DNA of 14,653 nt from an uncultured beta proteobacterium. GTDB lineage: Bacteria; Pseudomonadota; Gammaproteobacteria; Burkholderiales; Rhodocyclaceae. This document shows, piece after piece, positions 1 to 9,337 of the stretch (position 1 is the stretch's first letter; each line of letters starts with the position of its first letter). The notes under the pieces are model-generated. The model searched no databases and was not told where the DNA came from. It worked only from the letters and a program-made list of their open reading frames with translations. The position numbers were made by a program, and so were the translations under genes. The stretch is taken from NCBI GenBank assembly GCA_903910495.1, contig CAIVZW010000134.1, positions 1 through 14,653 on the forward strand. Reading direction: 5' to 3'.

Positions 1-579
1 AGCCCTCGCTGCTGAGGCTTGAGACGTCGAAACCGATGCCGCGACAGGAGGCAGCCCCAGTAGCGCCGGGTCAACGCGCAATGGAGCCAATGCCGAAACG
101 GCTGTGCCGGTGGCAACTGACGAAGCCGCAGCAAGTGGTCTGGAAGCGACCGTAGCCTGTGCGACCGGCCTAGTTGGTGACTGAGTTGCCGTTACCGGCG
201 TTTGCGCTAAAGGTTCCGCTTGTTTCGCTGGCGCTTGTACCGCTGGCGCAGGCACCGGCGATACGCTCACGGGTTGCGCTTGAACAGGCGGAGGGACGGC
301 CACTATCGGCGCCGCCTGCGGTACAGCAGGGCGCGTTTCAACAACGCTGGGCTCAATCGGCCTGATCTCGACGCGCGTCTTTTCGGCTGGTGCTGGAACA
401 GGGGCAGGCGTGGGGGCTTCTGCCGGCTTTATCGGTGGCAGGCCGAGCAATACCGGATCGACGCGCAGCGGCACGGGAGCCTGCGCCTGCGCCTCATCGG
501 CATAAGCACCGACCAGAACGCTCGCAAAGCCGTAAAAAAGGAACAGCGCGAGTGGTTTGCGCCGGACGATTAATTTCAT
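1..579 (-). CDS. lptD: Probable LPS-assembly protein LptD, N-terminal part (cut by window edge)
   Basis: The minus-strand frame stays open from an ATG at 579-577 to base 1, giving 193 residues and no stop. It starts MKLIVRRKPLALFLFYGFAS, a typical signal peptide (basic start, hydrophobic core, likely cut after AYA at about residue 27). The rest is Pro/Ala/Val-rich low-complexity sequence. The motif PLRVDPxLLGLPP occurs twice, at residues 37-49 and 166-178. LptD is the outer-membrane beta-barrel that, with LptE, inserts lipopolysaccharide into the outer leaflet. No barrel or OstA-type domain lies inside the window, so the name rests on context: lptD is divergent from amgK-murU in pseudomonads and in relatives of this organism as I recall them. 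The ribosome site is weak (CACGGG next to the ATG). It could instead be another secreted protein with a proline-rich leader. That it is an exported protein is much surer than the LptD name. Confidence 0.62.
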   Translation of the reverse strand, partial: MKLIVRRKPLALFLFYGFASVLVGAYADEAQAQAPVPLRVDPVLLGLPPIKPAEAPTPAPVPAPAEKTRVEIRPIEPSVVETRPAVPQAAPIVAVPPPVQAQPVSVSPVPAPAVQAPAKQAEPLAQTPVTATQSPTRPVAQATVASRPLAAASSVATGTAVSALAPLRVDPALLGLPPVAASVSTSQASAARA

Positions 580-611
580 CCCGTGATATCAGTAATTGCC
601 AGAACAGACTC

Positions 612-630
612 GTGTCATTTCCGATGACAC
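612..630. promoter_or_regulatory. Perfect 19-bp palindrome, candidate operator
   Basis: GTGTCATTTCCGATGACAC is a perfect 7-bp inverted repeat (GTGTCAT / ATGACAC) with a 5-bp centre. It sits between the divergent lptD-like gene and amgK, about 21 bp upstream of a TAAAAT element facing amgK, so it would cover the -35 region of that promoter. Its symmetry and spacing (12 bp between half-site centres, just over one helical turn) fit a dimeric repressor or activator. I do not recognise the regulator. Confidence 0.5.
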
Positions 631-651
631 AGCGGACAACAGGGCGAGTGG

Positions 652-669
652 TAAAATCGCTGCATTTTA
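652..669. promoter_or_regulatory. Possible back-to-back -10 elements (TAAAAT / ATTTTA)
   Basis: TAAAAT at 652-657 (plus strand) is mirrored by ATTTTA at 664-669, which reads TAAAAT on the minus strand. Each is one mismatch from the TATAAT consensus. The plus copy would serve amgK-murU-pepP-ubiH with a leader of about 30 nt. The minus copy would serve the lptD-like gene with a leader of about 80 nt. No convincing -35 hexamer is seen for either, so this is a weak promoter call or an AT-rich inverted repeat with another role. Confidence 0.3.
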
Positions 670-694
670 GCACCATAGCTCAAGGAGAAGCGGC

Positions 695-1714
695 ATGCCG
701 CGTACCGTCCTGTTGCGTGACTGGCTTAAGGGCTTCTATTCGCGCCAGTACCCCGAGCAGGAATTCATACTCGAACCGGCCTCGGCCGATGCCAGTTTCC
801 GGCGCTATTTCCGCATCACACTGCCGGATGGAAATACCCGCATCATCATGGATGCCCCGCCTGAACACGAGGACTGCCGGCCTTTCCTGAAGATTGCCAA
901 ACTTTTCCGAGCGGCCGGCGTGCATGTCCCCGAGGTCTATGCCGAGGATCTGGCGCAGGGCTTTCTGCTCCTTTCCGATCTGGGGGAAAGCACCTATCTG
1001 AGCGTGCTGGATGCCGCCACGGCACCCCGGCTTTATCGTCATGCCAACACGGCACTGGTCGACATCCAGCGTGCCAGCCGATCCGGCGTGCTGCCCGAAT
1101 ACGACCGTGCCTTGCTCAGTCGCGAACTTGATCTCTTCCCGGATTGGTATGTCGCACGCCATCTGGGCCTCACGCTTGACTCGGATCAACAGGCTACGCT
1201 GCGTTCGGTATTTGACAGGATTCTCGACAACAACCTCGGTCAAGCGCAGGTTTTCGTTCATCGCGATTACCATTCACGCAACCTGATGGTCTCCGGAGAA
1301 GACTATCCGGCCAACCCCGGGATCATCGACTTTCAGGACGCGGTCTTTGGACCGATTTCCTACGATCTCGTCTCGCTCTACCGTGACGCCTACATCGGAT
1401 GGGAAGAAGAGCAGGAGCTCGATTTCGTCATCCGCTACTGGGAAATGGCGCGCCATGCCGGACTGCCGGTAGCGGCCGACTTCCACGATTTTTACCGTGA
1501 TTACGAATGGATGGGAGCGCAACGCCAGATCAAGGTCCTTGGCATCTTTGCCCGTCTCTGCCACCGGGACGGCAAGGATGCCTATCTGCAGGATATGCCG
1601 CGTGTGATGCATTACCTGCGCAGAACCTGCGAGCGTTACATGGAACTGCGGCCGCTGGCGCGCCTGCTTGACCAACTGGAACATAAACACACCGATGTCG
1701 CCTACACCTTTTAG
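695..1714 (+). CDS. amgK: N-acetylmuramate/N-acetylglucosamine anomeric kinase AmgK
   Basis: A 339-residue protein of the aminoglycoside phosphotransferase/choline kinase fold. AmgK phosphorylates the anomeric carbon of MurNAc (and GlcNAc) with ATP, the first step of the cytosolic peptidoglycan-sugar salvage route that bypasses de novo UDP-MurNAc synthesis. The catalytic loop HRDYHSRN is at residues 189-196, with Asp191 the expected base and Asn196 a metal ligand. The metal-binding IIDFQDA segment follows at 210-216 (Asp212). The start is supported by AAGGAG at 682-687, seven bases before the ATG. murU follows 36 bp downstream, which is the pairing that separates AmgK from antibiotic-modifying APH enzymes of the same fold. 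The upstream region carries a palindromic candidate operator. Confidence 0.88.
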   Translation: MPRTVLLRDWLKGFYSRQYPEQEFILEPASADASFRRYFRITLPDGNTRIIMDAPPEHEDCRPFLKIAKLFRAAGVHVPEVYAEDLAQGFLLLSDLGESTYLSVLDAATAPRLYRHANTALVDIQRASRSGVLPEYDRALLSRELDLFPDWYVARHLGLTLDSDQQATLRSVFDRILDNNLGQAQVFVHRDYHSRNLMVSGEDYPANPGIIDFQDAVFGPISYDLVSLYRDAYIGWEEEQELDFVIRYWEMARHAGLPVAADFHDFYRDYEWMGAQRQIKVLGIFARLCHRDGKDAYLQDMPRVMHYLRRTCERYMELRPLARLLDQLEHKHTDVAYTF

Positions 1715-1750
1715 CGTTGCTGCGCACCGGATGCTCTCCGGGAGAAGCCC

Positions 1751-2443
1751 ATGCGTGTCATGATCCTGGCCGCCGGTCGCGGCGATCGCATGCGCCCGCT
1801 CACCGACACTACGCCCAAGCCACTGCTGCCCGCTGGCGGCAAGCCACTGATCATCTGGCATCTCGAGCGCCTGGCCGCTGCGGGTTTGCATGAAGTCGTC
1901 ATCAACCACGCCCATCTCGGCGGGCAGATTGAAGACGCGCTCGGTGATGGCCGCAGTTTCGGACTGAGCATCCGCTACTCGCCGGAACCGCCGGGAGCAC
2001 TGGAAACCGCAGGCGGTATCGCCAGGGCGCTGCCGCTGCTTGGCAATGAACCGTTTCTCGTCGTCAATGGCGATGTCTGGTGTGACTGGGAGTTATCGCG
2101 GGCGTGCGAGTGCGCCCGCGCACTCGGTAAAAACCAGGCTCATCTGGTTTTCGTTGACAATCCAGCGCAACATGCGGGGGGCGACTTCTGTCTCGACGGC
2201 AAAACCGTCAGATACGCCAGCACCGGTATCGGGCCGACGCTGACCTACGCCGGGACCGGCGTCTTCGCGCCGGAGTTTTTCGCCACGGTCCCAGTCGGCG
2301 CGATCATGAAGATGCGCCCTCTGCTCGACGCCGGAATCCTGCGCGGCATAGTCACCGGGGAACATCATGCGGGCCGGTGGGCCGACGTAGGGACACCCGA
2401 ACGCCTTGCCGAACTCGATCGTGAATTGAGACTAGCCCAATGA
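1751..2443 (+). CDS. murU: N-acetylmuramate-1-phosphate uridylyltransferase MurU
   Basis: A 230-residue nucleotidyltransferase. MurU joins MurNAc-1-phosphate (made by AmgK) with UTP to give UDP-MurNAc, which re-enters cell-wall synthesis. The nucleotide-binding signature is at the extreme N-terminus: LAAGRGDRMRPLT at residues 6-18, followed by PKPLLP with Lys23. ETAGG is at 85-89, and the metal-binding VNGDVW has Asp108. The C-terminal WADVGTPERL segment is typical of sugar-1-phosphate nucleotidyltransferases. GGAG at 1741-1744 supports the start. The stop overlaps the pepP start by four bases (ATGA, 2440-2443). A general mannose- or glucose-1-phosphate specificity cannot be excluded by sequence alone, but adjacency to amgK makes MurU the best call. 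Confidence 0.86.
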   Translation: MRVMILAAGRGDRMRPLTDTTPKPLLPAGGKPLIIWHLERLAAAGLHEVVINHAHLGGQIEDALGDGRSFGLSIRYSPEPPGALETAGGIARALPLLGNEPFLVVNGDVWCDWELSRACECARALGKNQAHLVFVDNPAQHAGGDFCLDGKTVRYASTGIGPTLTYAGTGVFAPEFFATVPVGAIMKMRPLLDAGILRGIVTGEHHAGRWADVGTPERLAELDRELRLAQ

Positions 2444-3738
2444 AAAACGAACCGTACTCGATCCGCCGCAGCGCGCTGCTCGAACAGATCGGCGATGGCG
2501 TAGCCGTCATTCCGGCCGCGCCCGAACGCCTGCGCAACCGCGACGCCTTCTATCCCTACCGTTTCGACAGCTACTTCTGGTATCTCTCGGGTTTTCCCGA
2601 GCCTGAAGCGGTGATCGTCCTGGTGGGCGGCAATGAACCGGAATCAATTCTTTTCTGTCGTGAAAAGGACGCAGAGCGCGAGGTATGGGATGGTTTCCGC
2701 CACGGCCCTGAAGCGGCATGCAACATTTTCGGCTTCGACCAGGCCTATCCCTTCAGCGCGTTTGAACAGAAGCTCCCCGAGTTGATCGCCAACCGCGGCT
2801 CACTGTGGCATGCACTGGGTCACGACGCCGTCTGGGACACAAAGATCGTCGCCGCATTAAACACGGTGCGCGCGCAAAACCGTGCCGGCAAGCGAGCTCC
2901 GGGAGAAATTCACGACCTGCACGCACCGCTCGACCGTATGCGGCAGCGCAAGGATGCGCACGAAATGTCCAGCATGCGCCGCGCCGCCGCCATTGCCTCA
3001 TCGGCGCATGCCCGTGCCATGCGCGCCTGCCGTCCCGGCATGGCCGAATACGAACTCGAAGCCGAACTCGGGCACGAATTCCGCCAGCGCGGCGCGACCG
3101 GTCACGCCTATTCGCCGATCGTCGCCGGCGGCAGCAACGCCTGCGTTCTGCACTATGTCGAGAACGACAAGCCGCTTGCGGAAAATGCACTGGTGCTTAT
3201 CGACGCCGGTTGCGAAGTGCAAGGTTACGCTTCCGACATCACCCGCACTTTCCCGATCAACGGCCGCTTCAGCGCCGTGCAGCGCGATGTTTATGCAATC
3301 GTTCTGGCGGCACAGCAGGCGGCGATCAGCGCCATCCGGCCGGGCACGCCCTTCATCGCCTACCACGACGCAGCCCTGCGCGTTCTGGTTCAGGGCATGA
3401 CCGACCTCAAACTGCTGGCCGGCAGCGTTGACGGCCTGATCGAAAGCGAAGCCTACAAGCCCTTCTACATGCACCGTACCGGGCATTGGCTTGGGCTCGA
3501 CGTCCATGATGCCGGCGAATACAAATCCGGCGACGACTGGGTACGGCTCGAAACCGGCATGGCGCTGACCATCGAACCCGGTCTCTATATCCGCGCGCGG
3601 GCCGACGTGCCCGAACACCTGCACGGCATCGGCATCCGCATCGAGGATGATGCTTTTGTCAGCGCCGAGGGATGCGAGGTTTACACCACGGCACCGAAAA
3701 CGATTGCCGAAATTGAAGAAATTATGCGCCGTGACTGA
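2440..3738 (+). CDS. pepP: Xaa-Pro aminopeptidase PepP
   Basis: A 432-residue cytosolic metallo-aminopeptidase that removes an N-terminal residue preceding proline. The AMP_N domain covers about residues 1-135 (FYPYRFDSYFWYLSGFPEPE) and the M24 'pita-bread' catalytic domain about 170-430. All five dinuclear-metal ligands can be placed: Asp255 (IDAG), Asp266 (SDITR), His349 (HRTGHWLG), Glu379 (IEPGLYI) and Glu402 (RIEDD). Their spacing matches E. coli PepP. Length is normal. The start ATG lies inside the murU stop, so translation is probably coupled. ubiH begins before this gene ends, an arrangement common in proteobacteria (pepP-ubiH). Confidence 0.95.
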   Translation: MKNEPYSIRRSALLEQIGDGVAVIPAAPERLRNRDAFYPYRFDSYFWYLSGFPEPEAVIVLVGGNEPESILFCREKDAEREVWDGFRHGPEAACNIFGFDQAYPFSAFEQKLPELIANRGSLWHALGHDAVWDTKIVAALNTVRAQNRAGKRAPGEIHDLHAPLDRMRQRKDAHEMSSMRRAAAIASSAHARAMRACRPGMAEYELEAELGHEFRQRGATGHAYSPIVAGGSNACVLHYVENDKPLAENALVLIDAGCEVQGYASDITRTFPINGRFSAVQRDVYAIVLAAQQAAISAIRPGTPFIAYHDAALRVLVQGMTDLKLLAGSVDGLIESEAYKPFYMHRTGHWLGLDVHDAGEYKSGDDWVRLETGMALTIEPGLYIRARADVPEHLHGIGIRIEDDAFVSAEGCEVYTTAPKTIAEIEEIMRRD

Positions 3739-4882
3739 GCCAATTCCACCCAACATCGACGTGCTCATCGTCGGCGCCGGTCCGGTCGGAATGACGCTGG
3801 CGCTGGCGCTGGCCGACAGCCCGTTGCGCGTACTGCTGATTGACCATCGCGCACGCGGCGCCGGGTCCGAAGATCCGCGTGCACTGGCCATTGCGCACGG
3901 CAGCCGACAACTGCTCGAACGGCTGAAGGCATGGAATGAAACTGCGGGCACGGCGATCCACGAGATTCACGTGTCGCAGCGCGGTGGTTTCGGTCGCACG
4001 CTGCTCAATGCGCACGACTACGGCGCGCCGGCACTCGGTTACGTCATGCGTTACCGCGACCTCGCCGCCGCACTGGACAGCCGCATTACGCCAGAGCAGC
4101 TGCTTGCCCCATGTGCCGTCGACATGATCGAGACTACTCGCGAAGGCGCAACAGCTACGCTCGTGCACAACGGTACGACAGAGCGCATCACGGCAAAGCT
4201 CATCGTCCATGCCGAAGGCACGCCGCAGGTTGATCCCGGGATCAAGGTTTGCGATTACCGACAGCACGCTATCATCGCCGAAGTCAGGCCGCACCCCGGC
4301 CACCAGCACCGTGCCTGGGAGCGTTTCACGCCGGACGGGCCGCTGGCACTGCTGCCGCTCGGACAGGACTACTCGGTCGTGTTCACCCTGCCGCCGGAGA
4401 AAGCCGAACAAGTGCTGCGCCTCGACGATGCAGGTTTTCTCGCGGCGTTACGCCACCAGTTTGGCCAACGCCTCGATTTTGCGGGTACCGGTGCGCGTTC
4501 GGTTTTTCCGCTCGCCTTGCGCATCCGCTCGCTAATTACACAACAACGGCAGGTGTGGATCGGCAACGCGGCGCAGACTCTGCATCCGGTTACCGGCCAG
4601 GGTTTCAACCTCGGCCTGCGCGATGCCTGGGAACTCGCCGAAATCCTGCAGAACTGCAGCGATGCCGGCGATCCAATTGGATTAGCCGCCTATTCGCGCA
4701 GCCGACAACTGGATCGACGCGCCAGCATAGTCTTCACCGACAGTCTCGTCTGCCTCTTCTCCAACGATCTGCCACCGCTCAGATTCGCCCGCGGCTTGGG
4801 CCTGCTGGCACTCGATCTGTGTCCGCCCTTGCGCCATTTCGTCGCCAAACGCATGATCTGGGGCGCCAGAGCGTGGCTGTAA
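3731..4882 (+). CDS. ubiH: FAD-dependent ubiquinone biosynthesis hydroxylase UbiH
   Basis: A class A flavoprotein monooxygenase of 383 residues that hydroxylates the ring of a ubiquinone precursor (2-octaprenyl-6-methoxyphenol type) using O2 and NAD(P)H, at the inner membrane face. The N-terminal dinucleotide fold is DVLIVGAGPVGMT (about residues 9-21). The FAD/substrate segment near the C-terminus is IGNAAQTLHPVTGQGFNLG, which is the UbiH form (UbiF-type enzymes have GDAAH). I choose GTG at 3731-3733: it gives MTEPIPPNIDVLIVGAG, places the Rossmann motif at the usual distance, and overlaps pepP by 8 bp. The frame is open further upstream (to an ATG at 3647), but that would add 28 charged residues inside pepP. 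Rhodocyclales sometimes rely on other Ubi hydroxylases, so the ring position is inferred. Confidence 0.88.
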   Translation: MTEPIPPNIDVLIVGAGPVGMTLALALADSPLRVLLIDHRARGAGSEDPRALAIAHGSRQLLERLKAWNETAGTAIHEIHVSQRGGFGRTLLNAHDYGAPALGYVMRYRDLAAALDSRITPEQLLAPCAVDMIETTREGATATLVHNGTTERITAKLIVHAEGTPQVDPGIKVCDYRQHAIIAEVRPHPGHQHRAWERFTPDGPLALLPLGQDYSVVFTLPPEKAEQVLRLDDAGFLAALRHQFGQRLDFAGTGARSVFPLALRIRSLITQQRQVWIGNAAQTLHPVTGQGFNLGLRDAWELAEILQNCSDAGDPIGLAAYSRSRQLDRRASIVFTDSLVCLFSNDLPPLRFARGLGLLALDLCPPLRHFVAKRMIWGARAWL

Positions 4883-4908
4883 GCGACTCGGCACTGGCCG
4901 TGGCGCCA

Positions 4909-4951
4909 AGTCATCAATTGACTATTTTTTAGGCAGCAATAAGAGTAAAAT
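4909..4951 (+). promoter_or_regulatory. ubiH 3' weak hairpin and candidate dusB-fis-purH promoter region
   Basis: AGTCA-TCAAT-TGACT (4909-4923) forms a 5-bp hairpin followed by six T (4925-4930), a weak intrinsic terminator after ubiH. Downstream, TAAAAT at 4946-4951 is a good -10 match, directly followed by CCGCCCC, a GC-rich discriminator of the kind found in growth-rate or stringently controlled promoters. TTGACT at 4918-4923 looks like a -35 but lies 22 bp from TAAAAT, too far for a normal sigma-70 spacing, so no -35 is assigned. Confidence 0.35.
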
Positions 4952-4990
4952 CCGCCCCTTCCCTAGCCATACTTTCTGCACTCCACCGCC

Positions 4991-6025
4991 ATGGAATTCG
5001 TCGGCTTTACGCTCAGAAACAATCTGTTTGTTGCACCGATGGCTGGTGTGACCGATCGACCGTTCCGCCAGTTGTGCAAGAAGATGGGCGCCGGCCTGGC
5101 CGTATCCGAGATGGTCACCTCAAATTCCCTGCTCTACGGCAGCGCGAAGACGCAAAGGCGTGCCAACCATGACGGCGAGGTCGAACCCATCGCCGTGCAG
5201 ATCGCTGGAGCGGCTCCGCAGATGATGGCTGATGCGGCACGTCACAATGTCGAACGCGGCGCACAGATCATTGACATCAACATGGGCTGCCCGGCCAAAA
5301 AAATCTGCAACGTCATGGCCGGATCGGCACTGCTCAAGGACGAGCCGCTGGTCGGTCGGATTCTCGAAGCCGTCGTCCGGGCCGTACCGCAGACACCGGT
5401 CACGCTGAAGATTCGCACCGGCTGGGACACGGCCAATCGCAACGCGCTGTCTATCCTGAAAATAGCCGAACAGTCCGGCATTCGCGCCCTAGCCATGCAT
5501 GGTCGCACGCGCGCCTGTGCTTACACCGGTTCGGCCGAATACGAGACCATCGCGGCGGTAAAGGCCGAAGCCCGCATCCCGATTATTGCCAACGGCGACA
5601 TCACCTCGCCGGAGAAGGCAAAATTCGTTCTTGACGCGACCGGCGCCGACGCACTGATGATCGGTCGCGCGGCACAGGGTCGCCCCTGGCTGTTCCGAGA
5701 AATCGAGCATTTCCTGAACACCGGAACGCATCTGATGCCACCCCGCGTCAGCGAAATCCATGCCATCCTTATCGCCCATCTTGAAGACTTGTACGCCTTC
5801 TACGGCATCGAAACCGGCGTGCGCGTCGCGCGCAAGCACATCTCCTGGTATACGCGGGGGCTGGCCGGTTCGGCCGTCTTCCGCCACCGCATGAACCAGT
5901 TGCCGGACATCATTCAGCAACGGCAGGGGGTCGATGAATTCTTCTACGGACTGGCCGAACGCAACGAACACCTGAGCTACATTCAGGCCGAAAACAACAA
6001 TGACGGGGAGGGACTCGCCGCATGA
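4991..6025 (+). CDS. dusB: tRNA-dihydrouridine synthase DusB
   Basis: A 344-residue FMN enzyme that reduces specific uridines in tRNA to dihydrouridine using NADPH. The TIM-barrel domain runs from about residue 8 to 240. It contains APMAGVTDRPFR (FMN phosphate side), DINMGCPAKKIC with the catalytic Cys100, LKIRTGWD, MHGRTR and IIANGDI. The C-terminal helical tRNA-binding domain follows. The start aligns with the usual DusB opening (a few residues before RNNLFVAPMAG). No clear Shine-Dalgarno precedes it (the leader ends CTCCACCGCC), so initiation may be weak or depend on an unstructured leader. The stop overlaps fis by four bases, the well-known dusB-fis pairing that sets DusB apart from DusA and DusC. 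Confidence 0.94.
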   Translation: MEFVGFTLRNNLFVAPMAGVTDRPFRQLCKKMGAGLAVSEMVTSNSLLYGSAKTQRRANHDGEVEPIAVQIAGAAPQMMADAARHNVERGAQIIDINMGCPAKKICNVMAGSALLKDEPLVGRILEAVVRAVPQTPVTLKIRTGWDTANRNALSILKIAEQSGIRALAMHGRTRACAYTGSAEYETIAAVKAEARIPIIANGDITSPEKAKFVLDATGADALMIGRAAQGRPWLFREIEHFLNTGTHLMPPRVSEIHAILIAHLEDLYAFYGIETGVRVARKHISWYTRGLAGSAVFRHRMNQLPDIIQQRQGVDEFFYGLAERNEHLSYIQAENNNDGEGLAA

Positions 6026-6287
6026 AACGCAGCAACGATATTTCAGCCTGTATCTATGGCGCACTGGAAACCTATTTTGCCGATCTGGACGGCGAAATGC
6101 CGGCGCCTATCTATGACATGGTTATAAGAAGCGTCGAGCGTCCGATGCTCGAAGTGATTCTTCAGCAGGCGGGCGGGAATCAGACGCTGGCAGCGGCGAT
6201 GCTCGGCATCAACCGCAACACCCTGCGCAAGAAACTCGTCGACTACAAACTCGTCTGGCCCATTTTTGAACCCGAAAAAAATCCATC

Positions 6288-6291
<4 letters not shown>
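6022..6291 (+). CDS. fis: Nucleoid-associated DNA-binding protein Fis
   Basis: An 89-residue Fis-family protein. It bends DNA and controls growth-phase-dependent genes (in enterics, rRNA promoters and replication or recombination sites). The N-terminal dimerisation helices are followed by [20 protein letters not shown] and the helix-turn-helix [20 protein letters not shown] (about residues 52-71). After the recognition helix it carries a tail of about ten residues ([11 protein letters not shown]) not present in E. coli Fis, where the protein ends soon after the equivalent helix. Start and stop are locked to its neighbours: ATGA overlaps with dusB (6022-6025) and purH (6288-6291). Confidence 0.94.
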
Positions 6292-7874
<1,583 letters not shown>

Positions 7875-7954
7875 TTATTCTCATCACGAAGGGTGCCAAG
7901 TTTCACGGCAGTAATATCGATGCTACCCGGTGAACTGGTGACGAAAGGTTTTTT

Positions 7955-9223
7955 ATGAAATTGCTTGTAATTGGTTCCGGCGGGCGGGAACACGCTCTGG
8001 CCTGGCGCCTGGCCAAGAACTCCGGCCTGCAGAAAATCTACGTTGCGCCCGGCAACGCCGGCACGGCACGTGAAGCCGAAGTGGAAAACATCGCTATCAC
8101 CGACCCGGTCGCCCTCGCCGATTTTGCCGAAAAGGAAGACATTTACCTGACCGTCGTCGGACCCGAAGCACCGCTGGCGGCGGGCGTGGTCAACATTTTC
8201 CGCGCACGCGGCCTGAAAATATTCGGCCCCACCAAGGAAGCCGCACAGCTTGAGAGCTCGAAGGATTTTGCCAAGCGCTTCATGGCCCGGCACAACATCC
8301 CGACCGCGGCTTTCAAAACCTTTAGCGACATCACCGCTGCCCATGCCTATGTCGAGCAGCAGGGCGCGCCGATCGTGATCAAGGCCGACGGACTGGCCGC
8401 CGGCAAGGGCGTTGTCGTGGCCATGACGCCGGGCGAAGCGCACAGTGCCATTGACGACATGCTTTCCGGCAACAAACCCGGCAGCGCGGGTGCACGCGTG
8501 GTCATCGAGGAATTTCTTGACGGCGAGGAAGCCAGCTTCATCGTCATGGTCGACGGCAAGAACGTCCTGCCGCTGGCTTCCAGCCAGGATCACAAGCGCA
8601 TCGGTGATGGCGATACCGGCCCCAATACCGGCGGCATGGGCGCCTACTCGCCAGCACCGGTGGTCACCCCGGAGATACACGCCAGGGCCATGCGCGAAAT
8701 CATCCTGCCCACCGTGCGCGGGATGATGGCCGACGGCATGCCCTATACCGGTTTTCTCTACGCCGGCCTGATGATCGGCAAGGACGGATCGGTCAAGACG
8801 GTCGAATTCAATTGCCGCATGGGCGACCCGGAAACGCAGCCGATCATGATGCGCCTCAAATCCAATCTGCTCACGCTGCTCGAACACGCGGTGGCCGGCA
8901 AGCTTGACCAGGTTGAAGCTGAATGGGACAGGCGCGTGGCCATGGGCGTGGTCCTCGCTGCGGCGAACTATCCGGCCACACCGCGCAAGGGCGATGTCAT
9001 CAGCGGCCTGCCGGCGGAAAGCGAGACTGTGCATGTCTTCCATGCCGGCACGGAAGAAAAAGGCGGCAAGATTCTTACCTCGGGCGGTCGCGTGCTGTGC
9101 GTCACGGCGCTTGGCGACAACGTCAAGCAGGCCCAGAAGCATACTTACGATGCCCTCGTCGGCATTCACTTCGACGGCATGCAATACCGTCGCGACATCG
9201 GGCATCGAGCGATCACACGCTAG
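7955..9223 (+). CDS. purD: Phosphoribosylamine-glycine ligase PurD (GARS)
   Basis: A 422-residue ATP-grasp ligase joining phosphoribosylamine to glycine, the second step of purine synthesis. The N-domain opens with LLVIGSGGREHALAW (residues 3-17). VVGPEAPLAAG and FGPTKEAAQLESSKDFAK follow. The ATP-grasp part has IKADGLAAGKGV (Lys143) and the metal-binding FNCRMGDPETQ (285-294). QDHKRIGDGDTGPNTGGMG is the glycine/PRA region. It ends in the usual YRRDIGHRAI. AAAGG at 7944-7948 supports the ATG. Its position next to purH joins two non-consecutive steps of the same pathway. The 80-bp gap to purH shows no obvious terminator, so both may share one transcript. Confidence 0.97.
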   Translation: MKLLVIGSGGREHALAWRLAKNSGLQKIYVAPGNAGTAREAEVENIAITDPVALADFAEKEDIYLTVVGPEAPLAAGVVNIFRARGLKIFGPTKEAAQLESSKDFAKRFMARHNIPTAAFKTFSDITAAHAYVEQQGAPIVIKADGLAAGKGVVVAMTPGEAHSAIDDMLSGNKPGSAGARVVIEEFLDGEEASFIVMVDGKNVLPLASSQDHKRIGDGDTGPNTGGMGAYSPAPVVTPEIHARAMREIILPTVRGMMADGMPYTGFLYAGLMIGKDGSVKTVEFNCRMGDPETQPIMMRLKSNLLTLLEHAVAGKLDQVEAEWDRRVAMGVVLAAANYPATPRKGDVISGLPAESETVHVFHAGTEEKGGKILTSGGRVLCVTALGDNVKQAQKHTYDALVGIHFDGMQYRRDIGHRAITR

Positions 9224-9237
9224 CCAGTAGTTAATAT

Positions 9238-9308
9238 CGGTTCGGCCTGAGCCTGTCGAAGGCCCATAGTTGACGCCTGCTGCGGTTCGACAAGCTCACC
9301 GCGAACGG
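9238..9308. repeat. Two inverted REP-like elements between purD and hemF
   Basis: Two copies of a roughly 27-bp intergenic repeat face each other. The left copy (9238-9264) contains GCCTGAGCCTGTCGAAGGC. The right copy (9282-9308) contains TTCGACAAGCTCACCGCGAA. Reverse-complementing one gives about 20 matches in 27 to the other, so they can pair into a long hairpin around a 17-nt loop. Each copy alone also folds on TTCG/CGAA or GTTCG/CGAAC arms. The TTCGACAxGCTCA core is a common dispersed repeat in beta- and gammaproteobacterial genomes. Likely roles are transcript end or mRNA stabilisation after purD, or simply mobile-repeat debris. Confidence 0.75.
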
Positions 9309-9337
9309 TATTGTTTTAATGGGACGACCGACTTGCA

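Noticed and set aside
584..591. TGATATCA palindrome just upstream of the lptD-like ATG
   Set aside because: Only 8 bp, frequent by chance, and it lies in the ribosome-binding region.
3647..3730. Upstream ATG for ubiH
   Set aside because: It would add 28 highly basic residues from within pepP. The GTG at 3731 places the FAD motif at the normal distance.
2998..3951. 317-codon minus-strand frame across the pepP/ubiH junction
   Set aside because: Antisense to two well-recognised genes; no recognisable protein motif.
4555..4620. UbiH with a broken GDAAH motif
   Set aside because: GNAAQ in place of GDAAH is the normal form in UbiH proteins, so it is not a defect.
4918..4951. TTGACT / TAAAAT as a standard sigma-70 promoter
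   Set aside because: The 22-bp spacer is too long; only the -10 and GC discriminator are kept as a weak call.
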